Source: Anaeramoeba flamelloides (lineage: Eukaryota; Metamonada; Anaeramoebidae). From it: DNA of 64,000 nucleotides. A program made the position numbers and the translations under genes. The notes below the pieces were generated by a model, which was given only the letters and a program-made list of their open reading frames with translations, did no database searches and was not told the origin of the DNA. Positions within the stretch are counted from its first letter, which is position 1, and every line of letters starts with the position of its first letter. Shown in pieces: positions 1 to 13,880 of this stretch. The DNA is taken from positions 3,348,001 to 3,412,000 of the forward strand of contig JANTQA010000023.1 of assembly GCA_027625915.1 (NCBI GenBank), read 5' to 3'.

Positions 1-1754
1 TTCCTCTTGGGGATCTTTGGGTTCATTTATCTTAAAATTTAGTTTGGTTTAATCTGTAAACAATATACTAAAAACGGTTTTTTGATCCTAATTAAAAATA
101 TTATAAAGATCAGAATTCATAATATAAATAAGGTTGGATTAAAATATTTTAAGATTGCATGATAAATTGCAATGTAACCCTGAAAAGTTATCTGAAAAAA
201 AAAAACGAATAATTAAAATGGATAATTTGATTTTCTTCATTGAAAAAATAATATTAAGCTGTGAAAAAAAAAACAGGGCATGGAAAATAAATATGAACAT
301 CATTACCAATTGTTACTAAGGGTGAAATTATTTTGACATTGATAAATTATAATTTATATTTAAGGATCAAACTCTCGAAAATCAGAATTATACACTGAAT
401 AGAATTATGAATAATTAAATTTCACATTTTCAATCAATCAAAAAAAAAATATTTATAAATTTTTATTTTCCAAATTCAGAGTAAACTTTTATATAAAACT
501 CTATTTTATTTAAAAATATAGATCTAATTTTGGTATCAAGCAATTAATGGAGTATTCTAGCGTATTTTCACTTTAATGAACTTTAACTAGGTTTATTTTT
601 TCGTTCAAAACAAATTTATTTAGTTATAAAAAGGATTTGATTTTAAATAAAAGAAAATATTCCCACAATCTTCCGAATATTAACAATTAAAAATGTTGTT
701 TGGAATTTTTTTCATGTTATTTTTTTATTTTTCCAAACTTTATAATCAATGATTTTTTGATCCAAATTGTTCAATATTCCAATGATAATTCCTTTGCAAT
801 TTAAATAGAATTGATTCAACTGTTTGAAAGTATTTAGTTATATTGTAAATGTATTTATTATACTGGTATTTGAGATTCAAAAGGGATAAAATTTCAATTG
901 ATTAACTTTCATTTGAATTCTGGAAATATTACTTCATTTAGGATTCAGTTCTCCCTAAATATACTATTAAAAAATTCACAAATCAATAAAGTAACACCCA
1001 TGAAATAAATAGAGATCACAAATTACAAACAATTTCTTTGCGAAAACTCTTTAGATTAAAAAAGAAAGAAATTGATAATGAGGTAAAAATTTTTTCCCAT
1101 TTATTATTCATATATCAGTATTTATAACAATGAAAATTAAAACCAAAAAAATATCTTATTAGTCAGAATTTAACATTATTTTCATATTGAAAAAATTTCA
1201 GTTAATAGAGTGTAACTTAAAAATTATGTACTGACAATTTTCGAATATCGGTGAAAAGTAAAAAACAAATAGTTTTTTCACAAAAAAATGGTGAAAAACT
1301 AAGTATTAAATCGGAAATACATGTTTTAAGACAATTGCCAAAATCATAAATTAAAACAATTTTATGGTTGGAAACTTAATTAGAATAATTTCTTCAGATT
1401 CATTCTCTTCATAATTTTTAACTTTAGATTTTAGTTTGTAAAAAACCAAAAAATTATTAATTTCCAAAATTATGAAATATTAAATTACTTTTCACCTTCA
1501 TTTAGTTATGTTTTGTCTTGTTTTAATATTATATTATTCAATTTTACAATTTACCAATCTCCTAAAAAGAAGTAAAAAAAAAAAAGAATTTCTAGAAGTG
1601 AAAATCAATAAAAAGAAAAAATAATTCTTGATTTTCATTTTTTTTTTCCAAACAAAAAACCCATTAACAAAGAAAACTTTAAAATTACAAAGTATTAAAA
1701 ACTGTACTTCATACAGCTTTAAATTTAAACAAATCTATATCAACAAAAAATCAA
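1..1754. other. Intergenic, no gene seen
   Basis: Extremely AT-rich DNA with short A and T runs and no open frame of coding character on either strand. It forms the 5' flank of the coiled-coil gene that starts at 1755. No RNA gene or repeat could be supported by eye. Confidence 0.6.
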
Positions 1755-4267
1755 ATGACTTTTAGAAAATTAACTTTTCAATCCTCACCTATTGTAAAAA
1801 AACAAATTGCAAAAGATGAACAACAAAAAGATTCGCTTATGAATGAATTAGATTCAAAAATGATTGAATTACTTAAATACAAGGAGTACTTTCTGTCACT
1901 AAAAGAAGAAATGGAGCAACAAAAAACAAATAATAGAGATGAAAAAGATGTTCTTCAAAAAAAAATCGATAGGTTTAAAAAAATGGTTGTACAGCTCAGA
2001 AAGGACAAGGAAAATGCAGAAAATTTTGCTGATCAGAGCAACAGCCAATTAGAAAAAATCAAATCGACAATTACAAAATATAACACTATTCTTCGAAAAA
2101 CCAAGAATGATCTCAACAATGCAAAGGCAAAAGTCCAAGAATACAAAGACTTGGACAACAACAATGAAAAAAAGATGAAGAAAGTTCTCCGAGAAAGGGA
2201 CCAATTAAATGAAGATATCGAAAATTTGAATCTCCAATCCCACCAAAAGGATCAACAAAACAAAAAATTACGAAACCATATAAACCAACTTAATTCAGAA
2301 AATCTTGGTACACAACAAGACTTACAGGAAGCGATCGAATTATTAGACCAAGCAAATAGCGGTAGACCAATTAACATCACAAAATACAGAACATCTACAA
2401 CATTCCCACTTGACAACGATTCACTACCTACGAGATTCAAGAGTCAATTAATACTCCTTGTTCAGAATTTGGACAAATTAAGGAAAAAAAACCAGAATTT
2501 AAAAAATCAATTAAACTACCAGCAAAGTAATTTGCAAAACGTTCAAGATCAAAAAAATGAATTAGAAAATATTCTTCCTGTAAAAATTGAACAAGCTAAA
2601 AACAGTCAAAATGTTTCACATTTACTAGCAAGAGGTAATTTTCAATCCTTTCAATCATTCTTTAAATTCTTTCCATTCTTATTTCAAATTTCTTCTTGGG
2701 TTTTATTTTTAAAGTTAACAAATAATTTAATAAACAACAGTATTTTGATTCAAATTATTTTTCTTCTAATTTTCCTCATATGTGTCTTTTCTCAATTCAC
2801 TTTCACTCTTTTCTTTAAAAGCCTTTTATCCTTTTTTTTTACTTTCAAAAATCGAAGTATTTATTAATTTAACGCATTTTTCATTTTTTTTGTTTTTAAT
2901 TTTTTTATCTTTTTTGTGAAATAGCAATTGTTCCACTACAACATGAAAAAGAAAGTCTCGAACTTCAAAATGAATTTTTAAAAAAAAGATCAAGGGATTA
3001 TGACAATTTAAAAAACCAAGTTGATCAATTACAGCAACAGCTAAGCGGATCTTCACCAACAAGAAAAAAAAGCGAAAAATTCCAAGAAATAGTAAAAGCA
3101 GTCATTGAGAACCAAAAAATTCAACCTTTAAAAAAGATCTTGACACCTTCAAATTACAACCCTTATAAAATTGAAAACACACCAAATATTGTTCGACTAG
3201 TCCCCAAAAAAGAAATCACATCAACGATCCCAAGAAATTTGTTATTAAAAGTTTCAAGTTATTCCACAATTCCTAAAAATGTTAGTAACCAATTTAACCA
3301 ATATGACGACGAGGAAGTTGACCACGATGAAGAAGACGAAGAAGAATATAGAGACGTTGAAAGATTCACTGAAATTATTACACACTTTTATCCAGAATAT
3401 TTCACAGAATTAACAAACTCTGACGTTTCAAATGAATTTCCCGAAAAAGAAGAACAAATATTCAGTGAATTTTCAAGCCAACAATTTGGAGAAGGATCTA
3501 CACATAAAAACGATCCACAAATAGACTTAATGAAGAAAATTGGACAAACAATGAAAGGCAAAATAAATAATTACCAAACAGAAAATGAAGAGCTTAAAAA
3601 TAATAGCCAATACTTGGGTGAGTTGAACCATAAATTACAAAGCGAATTAAACCATTTTAAAAGAAAAAACCAAGAATTAGAAGATGACAATTTGGAGAAA
3701 AACACTACTTTAAATAAGACAAATAGCTTCATTCAACAATTAAAGATCAAAATGCAGACACTTGAAGAAGAAAAAAACCTATTGGTGCCATCCAAGCAAT
3801 TGGAAGAACTTGAAAGACAATTACAAAAGTCCAAAAGGCTATTAAACAACAATGCCAGGAAATTAAAAGAAACCCAAGTCACACTTTCAGACTATGAATT
3901 CGAAAACGACACACTCAAGGATGATCTTGCTCAAAGAGACAAAGAAAAACAAACAAACACAAGGAAATTAGATTTACAAATTAACAAAAATAAAAATTTG
4001 TTACTTGAAATTCAAAAACTAAAAGAAGAATTAGAATCTTTCAGAAACAATCTTGAACAATCCCAATCAAGCTCTGATAAATTTAAAAAAATGCTAAGCC
4101 AAATGAAAAAAAGAGATCAAGCTATGAAGAAAAGAGTAAGCGTTCTTGAAAGACAAATTAATGCCTACAGAAAGCATATGGATATTTTAAAAGAAGAAAT
4201 TTCGTCAACCCTTGAAAAAGAAGTTGATAATAAAAATAAACAAGATCAAACCATTCTTGACTTCTAA
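1755..4267 (+). CDS. Two-exon long coiled-coil protein
   Basis: Exons 1755-2634 and 2925-4267 are joined across a 290-nt intron (donor AG|GTAATT, acceptor AAATAG|CA). The join keeps frame (GCA-AGA-G|CA-ATT) and gives 740 aa. The ATG at 1755 follows an A-rich leader, and the open frame into the intron becomes hydrophobic, T-rich and non-coding in character. Nearly the whole product is heptad-rich Lys/Glu/Gln/Leu/Asn sequence: coiled coil at about residues 15-210, 235-330 and 460-735. An acidic stretch near 420-432 (DDEEVDHDEEDEEEY) lies in a non-coil linker of about residues 365-450. No catalytic motif, membrane segment or signal peptide is visible. By analogy it is a structural or scaffold protein of cytoskeleton or membranes, but its family cannot be named. 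The exon model is secure; the function is unknown. Confidence 0.85.
2635..2924 (+). other. Spliceosomal intron of the coiled-coil gene
   Basis: GT-AG boundaries, strongly T-rich interior, and exact restoration of the coiled-coil reading frame downstream. The interior translates to hydrophobic low-complexity sequence that ends in a stop, which supports removal. Confidence 0.85.
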
Positions 4268-7200
4268 AATCTTACAATGGATTTGTATTGTATTTTTTCC
4301 CAATTCAATTTTGGAAATATGTTGACAAAAAGTTTTAAAACGGGTTCATATTACAGTTTAAATGCTGGAATAGAACAATTGAAGAATCAACATCTTTTAA
4401 AATCATTCGTTTTAACTTTTTTTTTTTTCAAATGGATATATTAGTATATATATATATATATGTGTGTGTGTATTATTATACTATTTTTATAAATTTAATA
4501 ATAAAATCAAGCTTTGTTTGTATTTTTTTGATATTTCTTTTCCTTAATTTTACAAATCTTTTTCATTTTTTATATGAATTTGGCTTTTATTCTCCATTTA
4601 TTAATTTCATTAGATGTTCTGAAGACCGTAACACCCCTTTAAAAACTACAAAAGTTGAAATTTATAATAGTTTATTAAAAATTATATTGATGCGCATAAG
4701 TACGTTACTCTTAGAAAATTTCAAATAGTAAAATAAATAAAACTTTAATTTTAACTTATATCAACAATTCAAATTTCAAAGAAAATAAAAATAAAAAAAT
4801 TTAAAAAACTAACTTAAAAGTAATTTATTTAATTTTTTTATGGAGATTATTTTTTTACAAGATCTGATACTCAATCTATTTAATTTATCTTTTCAGATTT
4901 TTGAATAGATATTTAGTAATTATTTGAATATAATTTTCTGGATAAATATTATTCAAATCTAACTAACTATGGAATTCCCTACAAAATTTCAAATATGAAA
5001 AGAAAAGTTTTATATTTTGTTATAAGTAGGACCTTTAGTATTTCTTCTATTTTTTTTTTTTTATCTTTAATTAAACTCCATTCCACTCAAAGTTACCCAG
5101 TAAAAAATGAAAAATTCACCTTTATTTTTAAATCAATCAAAGTAGAGTTGTTTCGATTAAGCCAAATAATATACTTCTGGTGAAAGTTAATATTTATAAA
5201 AGAAACACATCAAAAAAAACATAAATTTCAAAAAAAAAAAATTTTTTTACAATTAATTTTTGTGACCCTTTCAATGTAATGTCTCTGTCACAATTTCTCA
5301 ATTTTTGAGAAAATTAAAATTCTTGAAAATAAGATTTTTTAATACTAAATGTATGAATTTTAAAAGAACATACAAAGCTTAACTTTTCTTAATGTTTATT
5401 TCGTTTTTCAAACATTTTTTTTTTCAAAGTTAATTTTTAAAAAAAAAAAAAAGAAAAGAAGAAAAAAAAAGCAAAAAACAAAAAACAAAAAAAACAAAAT
5501 TTTACAAAATGAGAAAAAATGATTTTGATCTAAAAATTGGAAATTTTAGTTTGGGAAGAATAATGAATTAAACTCATAGAATGTGTTCTATGTATCCAAT
5601 ATAAAAGAAAATACATATTCTGACTTTTCTTTAATAATAAACTTTTTTTTCAAAAATTTTGACTCACTTTATAATAATAATGGGAGTCTTTTTGAGGTTT
5701 ATTCCAGTATTCTTTACAAAAAATATTTTTAAATTTTTTGATCAGTATCATTTTTTCTAATTTTTCAAATTTTAGTTATGCTTTTTCAAATTTTTGTTTT
5801 TCTTTTGTTTTTCTTTTTCTTTTTCTTTTTTTTTTTTTTAAAAAAAGATCATTAGGAAAAAAAAAGAGATCTTTGAAAAGACCAATAATCACTAAGAAAA
5901 TTTCGACTATGTAATTTCTTTGGAAATGGATTTAATTATCATAAAATACCTTGTTGTTCAATTTTTTTTCAGTGAAAGTTCAGTAATAAAAAATCTGTAA
6001 TGCTCATTTCGAAAATTCTTACTCACTTTTTTTTAGTTTTTGGTTTTATTTTTTTAGTTTTTAATATATAAGTCTTTTATATATTTAGAATGAATTAAAA
6101 GTGAATTATAAATCAGATTTAGTTAATTATTAATTGTCCTTGAATACTAAATAATAAATCTTTTTTTTTTCAATTTATTATTTTGGGCGAGTCACAATTT
6201 TTGAAAAAAAGTTTAATTTGGAGTTTCAAAAATTTTTTTCTCAAATTTACCTTTTTAAAAAATAAAAAAGAAAGAAGAAAAAGATTAGAAAAAAAAAGTA
6301 AAAAGAAAAATACAAAAAAAAATTGACTATATAAGAAAAAATGATCAGATCTAAAAATTGATAATTTATTTCGAAAAATAATTAATTAAACCCATATGAT
6401 ATGTACTATTTATTCAATAAAACTGAACCTCTTTAACTCAAAAAGAGTTTATAAAATAATTATTATCTTTCAATCTTCTTGTTAAACCCCTTTCAATTAA
6501 AGTAAATTATTAAAAAATATGTACTTTCTTTTCGAAATAGATTCCTCGCCTTTTTTAGTTTTTTTATTTGATTTTTTGTAATTTTTCAAATATCATGGCT
6601 TTATATATTTCTAATATTTTAAAAGAGAATGACAAATCAGCTTTAATTATTGGTTAATTCTTGGATATTAAAGGAAATATATTTTTTACAATTTATTATT
6701 TCACCTGGGTCAAAATTTATGAAAAGGAGTTTATATATAATTCAAATAAAATATTTCCAAAGAAGTGGTGCATTTTTTTAACATTTCATAAGAAATAATC
6801 TTTTAGGGTGGAACTATTCTTTAATTGATGATAAAAAATTAAGTTTACTATTTATACCAAATAAATAAATGACTAAGGTATTTATTTCATAATATGTTTG
6901 ATGAAATATTCCCAAAAAATGAAAAAAAAAAAAAAAAAATAGCACGTATTTTGGAGATATCAATGTACAACCAATTCCGATAAAAAACTGGAAATATGGA
7001 AAGTATATAAATGATTTTTTAAACAATAAAATGACGTTATATATTTTCAATTCTAATTGAAAATCTGTTGAGATTAAACAAGTTATGAAAACAATTTTTT
7101 CTATCAATAAGAAAATTATAAATTGTATTTTTCACCTATAAAAATATCAGACAAAACAGGAATCAGAAAATTTAATATCTTTTATTAATGTAATATAATA

Positions 7201-10023
7201 CTAAGAAACAAATTGAATGATTACTAACTTTCAAAAAACGTTTTTCACTGGTTTTGTATTTTTAAATACTTTTTTGAAGATTGATGTTTATAAGAGATTT
7301 TTTAAAATAAATTTATATCACTTTCTTGAATATCCGTTCTTATCCAACACCAATTAATTCTATCATTTTTTAAACAGTAATAGGTTGCTATATTCTTAAA
7401 AAGAAAATTAAAATCCCCCTTTTAAGCTTAATACCTTTGAGTGAAATGCGATATATACAATAATCATCATAAATATATAAAGATATATACCCCATAGAAA
7501 CACGACAACACTAATTGGCTTCAAAACAAAATTTTGAATTTGAAATATTATAAAAGGGTTATAAGATATAGAATTTATTAAAAATTATCTAAAAAAGAAT
7601 AATTTATACTTAAAAATTGTATAGTTACTTACAATAAAAAAATAACTTGAAAAAAAATTTTCTACATTTGAAATTTTTTTTCTTGATTATTGTGTGATTT
7701 TAATATTTTTCAATTGAATAATGTCAAAAAAAAAAATTGAAATTTTTTTTTATTTCATAAAGTTTGTCTAGACATCAAAAAACTCTTAGTTTTAATAAGT
7801 AAAACACATCATACTTTACTCGAAATTATTTTGGGGCCCTTTATAACCCAATATTACTCAAAATATTTGATTAAATAATCTATTCAATGCAAATGATAAT
7901 TTGACATCACATAGAAAAATTTATTTTAATCTATTGATTAATATTCGAGGGTTATAAATATATTTGATCTTGTTTAATTTTAAAAAGAAATATAAATTCA
8001 ATTTTAAAAATGGTTCAATATTTTTTTTCATAGTTAAATTGGTAAATTTTTGCAACAAGAATTTTTTTCAAATTTTAACAATTTGGTCAATAGCCACAGT
8101 CAGATTAATAATTGATTTTTGTTTTGAATTTGTAATATTTTTTAATTTTTAACTTTTTAAAATCTAGACTGAAAACAAATAATATTGTTAAATAAATGTC
8201 CATAGATCAAAAAATATTTTTCAAAAACTGGGGTAATTTAGATTGAAAAATTCAAATTTCACAAATAAAAATTCAAATTTTTAACGATTAACCCAAATTC
8301 AAAAAAAAAAAAAATTAGTTTGGAAGATTATTTTATTATTATTGAATAATATTTAAAAGTTATTTATTATTTTTTTTCAATTTTAGGGCTGATTAATTTA
8401 TCTATTATAAAAGTTTTTATTTGTCTTATTTCAATATAATATATGAAATTATTTTACAATTTATTTTTTGTTTTGTTTTTTCAAGTATTTTCAAGTAATT
8501 TCTATTACTTAAATTGGGTTTTTAGAAAATTATTCAAATTAAACTTTTTATTTCAGCCTTGAGAAATTAATTTCATTTTTCATTTGATTTAATATTTATA
8601 AAAAATTTATCTAAAAAAAAAAAAAAAAAATGCAAATTTCCCAGTTATATATATATATATATATATATATTTATCTACCATAATTAATAATGTTTTTTTT
8701 ATTATTATTAATAAATCAACGTATGAATTAAAATTACTATTAATGCAAAAAAATTTCTAATTTAAATTTTTAAAAAATAAATAAAAAACATTTAAAAAAA
8801 CTGTAAAAAATAATAATTATTGTTTTTTTTTACAGTATCAAAAAAAAAACAATACATAAAAACACCACTACTTTATCTTTGAACTATTTTGGGTTTTTAT
8901 TATAATCAAAATCTGGATTAAAGACAAATAAGAAATAAAAATATATTAGTTTATCAATTTCATTTTAAATATTTTCTTTTTATTTGATGAAATTTAGGTC
9001 AATATGGTGTGTTAAGGGATATATAATAAAATAAATTTTTGGTTAACCAAAAGAATTCACTTAAAAAATTAAAGAAAATTCTTTTACCTTAATATTCCTG
9101 ACAATAAAGACTCGATATTGTGTAATAATAATGGAAACGGGAATAATCATGATAAAAATTTATTATAATGTAAGAAATAACATTAATTGAATAGTTTTCT
9201 TTTTTAGAAAAAAATGAAAAGAAATTGATCTCACTGTAAAATTTTCTTTACTAGGATTATTCTTTGATCAGAATTGTTTGCAACTTCAGATCGAACAAAT
9301 GTGTAAGTAGAGAATTCCACCGATAAAATATTTTGAATTTTTGATCTGTTGTCTCTCGAAGACGTATCCCTTAAATAATATTTTGTCAACAACACACTTA
9401 AAAATTAATTTACCACATCCTTTAAATCAGACTAGAAAACTCGACCTAAAATTTCCGATGAATAATACAAAGAAAAAATGTCTTTTTTCTTAATATATTG
9501 ATAAAAACAATTTTTCTCTTTTTCTAATACAATCAATCAAACCTAAATACTGTTAATTGTAAAATAAAAAGATCAAAATTTTCATTCAGCTTTCCAAAAA
9601 AATCACATTCCAAGAATTAAAATAAATTCGTCAAATTTCTCCAACTCTAAAATTTAAATTTATAATTCAAGCCGATTTTAAGAATTAAAAATTGAAATGT
9701 TACAGGATTTAAAACACTTTTTTGGAAAGATGAAGGGAAACTTTGTTCAATTTATTTTCCAACAAATACTGTTTGAAAGTACCATAAATAAAAAAAAAAA
9801 AACGCCAACAAAAAAGAATAAAAAAAATTATTCCTTGATTCCTAAAACTAGCCAGTTCCTTTGTACCTTTACAACAAAAAAGGTTATGTGTAATGATGTG
9901 TTCTATATAATAATTAACGTACTTAATTAAAAGTTATCGTCTCGTCGGGATCGAAAAGAATTCTCTTCATGCTTTTAATAATCGAACGAGAAAAATATCC
10001 AAAATAATTTCGAGTATTTATTA
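4268..10023. other. 5.8-kb gene-poor gap with repeats
   Basis: No convincing gene. The small open frames here (for example at 4432, 4995, 6814, 7964 and 9697) have Phe/Ile/Tyr/Lys composition typical of random AT-rich DNA. The gap contains a TA/TG microsatellite near 4441-4470, an (AT)n run near 8647-8670, homopolymer tracts, and copies of the dispersed repeat listed separately at 5260-6760. Confidence 0.6.
5260..6760 (+). repeat. Dispersed repeat family A, tandemly broken copies
   Basis: The block around 5430-5610 recurs at about 6250-6430 (shared core AAAAAATGAT...GATCTAAAAATTG). The block around 6005-6240 recurs at about 6530-6760 (shared core CAATTTATTATTT). The block 5690-6240 matches the reverse complement of 13180-13880 (for example CTGTAATGCTCATTTC). 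Copies are diverged and AT-rich, so boundaries are approximate. The family is unknown and no coding capacity is visible. Confidence 0.55.
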
Positions 10024-10722
10024 TTAAAAATCCTTTAAAGCTTCGTGATCAAAAACTTTGTAAACGTCTTTTAATTGATCTACTTTGTTTCCTAAAAGTA
10101 TACATTTCTCTTCTTCCTCTTTTGATCTGTTTTTCCAAAAATTACGTTCTTTCATTAGCTCATTGACAACACCCTCCAATTGTGAATATTGTTTTTCCAT
10201 TTGGCTATAATCATTTTCAAACAGTTTTAAATCGAGTATTGCAATTCTTGGATTTACTTGTGTATCATTCATTTTGCAGCTTTTTTGGGAAATCGGATTT
10301 TTTGTTTCCATTTTTTTCCTTTCAAACCATTTTTTAACAAAATCCTCTAAAAAGCGATTACGAGAAAGTTTTTTTATGTTTGTTTTAATTCTGCAAATTG
10401 GGCATTGTTCCGAAGATTTAAGGCATGACTCAATACATTTTTTACAAAATGAATGGCCATTTTTACACATTTTTATTGGTGGCTGGTAATAATCCAAACT
10501 TTTTTATTTGTTTGTTTTTTGTGGATATTTTGTTGAAAAAGAAAAAGGTGGACTGAACCTCAACCCATACGTTATAATTTTGTAAACAATAGAATAAGTT
10601 GTTGACGAGCAATTAGGTTTGTGAAATATGGGTTGTAATCTTGACTGAAGAAAAAATAAAAATAAAAAAAGGTTTTACCAAATAGGACATTCAAGTTCGT
10701 TTTTGAAAAAAGTCATGTTCAT
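10024..10722 (-). CDS. Small two-exon RING-finger protein
   Basis: On the minus strand, exon 1 is 10722-10679 and exon 2 is 10498-10024, separated by a 180-nt intron (donor TG|GTAAAA, acceptor AAAAAG|T). Splicing completes a Cys codon and gives 172 aa. The join rebuilds a full C3HC4 RING: C12-x2-C15 (ECPIC), then C26, H30, C33, C36, C47 and C50, with the CKNGH spacing of SIAH-like RINGs. Exon 1 supplies only the first Cys pair. The rest is a charged helical tail, with a possible coiled coil at about residues 105-165. An in-frame stop lies 18 nt upstream of the first ATG. RINGs of this type are usually E3 ubiquitin ligases that recruit an E2. There is no SIAH substrate-binding domain, so the substrate is unknown. 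The family call is strong; the ligase role is inferred. Confidence 0.85.
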
Positions 10723-11034
10723 AAGAGTGTACGAATCTTATTAGATATTAACAAAAAACAATAGAGTCTTTTCTTTGACAAAGTAAAAATCAATTAAAAT
10801 CAATTGAAAAATTTTTGAGAAAAAATAAAAAATTTTCAAACACAAACTTTTCATTTTTTATCAATCAGGAAAACTTTCGTCCAGCATAAACAATTTGAAT
10901 CCAGAAATTCCTTGTTTACAATCAAAAACACTCAAATTTCTGAATAATTAATCACTATTTATGTTTGAATCATTTCAGCAAGACAGCAACAATAACAGAT
11001 AAAAAAGATTAAAGAATTCGTCGCGAACTTTTAT

Positions 11035-11645
11035 TAACCCCAAAGTAACTCTAATTTATTTTTTTCCCTGAAGGTAATAGAGTAATTCTTTACACTAGAA
11101 TACAATTAAATCTGACAAATAAACATTTGTTAACTTTAGAGAAATGAGTGATCATCTTTTAAAAGAGTCCATTTTTCCAATGAAATTTCCAGTTAAAAGA
11201 TCTGATCCTGTTTTTTTGGATTTCCATGGATGAAAAACACAAAAAGAAAAATCTACAAAACATTTATATTTAATAAAATCTAACTTTGAGTAATTTCAAA
11301 GAGGCTTATATGTTCTAGTGACCTTGGAATTTTAATCTTATTTTAAAAATACAAGATAAATAAATCAAATATTGAATCCTTGAAGATCTAAAACACATTG
11401 ATCACTTATTTTATTTTCAATTATTTATTAAATTTTCTTGAAATTTCGAGTTAAATAATTAAGTAATATTTTTTTTAACCACCCTTATTATAAATAACGA
11501 ACTGTAAATATTCAAAGAAATTATTTACTTATATTTATTTTTTTTATTATTATTAGAATTATTAATTAGAATTAGTTTTATAGCCTTGTAAATATTGAAA
11601 ATAATAATAAATAATTTTAAAGTCTATTAAAACTAAACTAGATTC
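11035..11645 (-). repeat. Dispersed repeat family C, single arm
   Basis: About 610 bp matching the reverse complement of 33735-34345 along its length. Anchors include GGTAATAGAGTAATT, AATCTTATTTTAAAAATAC and AAAGTCTATT. It also resembles 34780-34985 in direct orientation. Copies are diverged by small indels and no open frame is present. Confidence 0.6.
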
Positions 11646-13179
11646 CAAAAATTTGGACACAGTTTAAACAGTTGAAAGAACATCATTACTGTTCTTTAAA
11701 TTCAAATTGGAAAGAGTTTGATTTTACAAAGAATTTCATTTTTTGTCTTTTTTATTTTGTTTTCATTTCCTTTTTTGCAGTTTCATAATCTTGTTTCGTT
11801 AGATCTGGAATTTTTTTTCAATGATTGATAGAAGGTTAGTGTTGAGTTTGTTAAATTGGAAAATCAAATACAATTGGTAGATGATATCTTATCATTTGAT
11901 CGATCAACAATTGTTGGTGAAATTTCAACAAATTTACCAATACATTTTTTGTTCCGCTCGTTTCATTATTTTAGACACACTGTTTTTATTTTTGAGTTTT
12001 AAATTTTTTTCTTTTATTTGGATGAAAATGATTACTTATAAAAACATTAATACTGGGGTAACTTAAATGTAGTTTTATATTAGGTTTGGGAAAATACAAT
12101 AAATTGGATTTTTTTTTGCCTATTTTTGATTTTGGGTGTGTCCAAATTTTTGGAACGGGGTTTATTTAATCCACAGATTATATGTAACCTGCTGATATAA
12201 TTAAGGTTGTTTTTATTAATTATCGTTTAAAAATAATCAAATCAAAAAGTATTACTTTGGTTATATATTTGAATTTTAAAGGTTTTAAAAAAGTATTTTG
12301 GTGGCATTTTTAATTTATTGGTTTGAATGTTTTTTCTCATATTCTGTTATTAACCAAAAAGAAAAAATTGTATCCATTTCTGTGACAAAAAAAGAATAAT
12401 ATAAATTTTTAAAAGTTTAAATTTATTATTGTAATTTATTTGAAATTAACAGTTATGGAAAAAAAGTGAAATAAAATTTTTAATTGGGAAAATTTACATT
12501 ACTAAAAATACAAACTAACCGTTCAGGAAAAAAAGGAAAAAAAGTTGAAATAGAATTTTCATTGTAAACTTGTCTGAAAATATAAAGTAAGATTATTTAA
12601 TAAAAGAATAAATAAAAAAATAAAGTCTAAATGAAGGATTCAAGCCAATCACATTTTTTTTAATACTATCTTTTAGTATCCGCTTTTTCCTTGATTGATG
12701 AATTATTAAAAATTTGTTGAACAAAAAATGACTGTTTTTGATATTTCAAAAAGGACTCGGACAATTTCGATATGATAGTAGATTTAAATTGTATTTTTTA
12801 GTTTGATTGAAAATAATATAATTGATTATTGTTGATGTTAATTGGTTTCTTCTTTTTATTTATTTTACTTCTCGTTTTCGAGTTCTATTAATATTCCCTA
12901 TTAAAAATTATGTTTCACCCTTTTTCTCGTTTTACTCAAAAATATTAACATTTTACTTTTTCTTTTATTAATTGATTTTACCTTTTATTTTCAGAAACGT
13001 TTTCAATACTTACTGTGCTTTTATTTTATTTTTTACATTTTTATTATTTGTATAAAGTCAAAATAACTAAAAAAAGAAATATTTAAAAAGGCTGTAGATT
13101 GTTTACAAATAAAAACCACTCTGAATTGTATAATAAAGGTAGACAATATAGATTTTTGCCACAAAATGAAAAAAAAAAA

Positions 13180-13880
13180 AATTTGAAAAAATTTTATCAA
13201 GTAGAATTCGAAAATAAACTGTCATGATATTATTTTAGCCAAAATACATTTGATAAAATTTCCTCAAAATAAGTTTATTCAAGAAAAAAATTTTTTTCAA
13301 CCCTATTTTAAAAATTGTGACTCTCCTGAAACAATAAATTGAAAAAAAAAAAAAAAAAAAGGCATTCCCGTTAGTGATTATGAAAAACAAATAATGGAAT
13401 CTGATGTTAAATTCACTTTTAAATAATTCAATATATATAAAATCTGATATTTTACTATTTAAAAAAAAAATGAACCAAAAAATTAAAAAAAAGTGTGTAA
13501 ATTTTTGAAATGAGCATTACAGGATTTTTGATTACTAAAATGTCAAGAAAAAAAGTTTGAACAAGAAAATTTTTTGCCAATATTTAGTTACAATTTAAAA
13601 TATATTACATAGTCTCAATTTTTTTTAGTAATTATTTGTCTTTTCAAAGTTCTTTTTTTCTTGATGGATCTTTTTTTTTTAAAAAAATAGAAAAAAGAAA
13701 TATTCAGAAAAAATGAAAAGAAAAACAAAAACAAAAGAATAAGAAACTTGAAAAAAGAAAAACAAAAATATGAAAAGGCAAAAAAAAAAATCTGTAAAAA
13801 TAGAATAAATGATTATGATATAAAATTTTTAAAATATTTTTTATGATAAAATAATATGTGATAAAACTCTCAAAACAGCT
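13180..13880 (-). repeat. Dispersed repeat family A, inverted copy
   Basis: Reverse-complement match to about 5690-6240. The anchors are GAAATGAGCATTACAG near 13508 and the AATTGTGACTC...AACAATAAATTG stretch near 13313-13342. Strongly A-rich, without coding sequence; ends are approximate. Confidence 0.55.

Noticed and set aside
4432-4728. 98-codon hydrophobic frame
   Set aside because: Begins in a TA/TG microsatellite; Phe/Ile/Tyr composition is that of random AT-rich DNA.
9697-9930. 77-codon frame
   Set aside because: Lys/Phe/Asn low complexity, no homology pattern, no exon partner.
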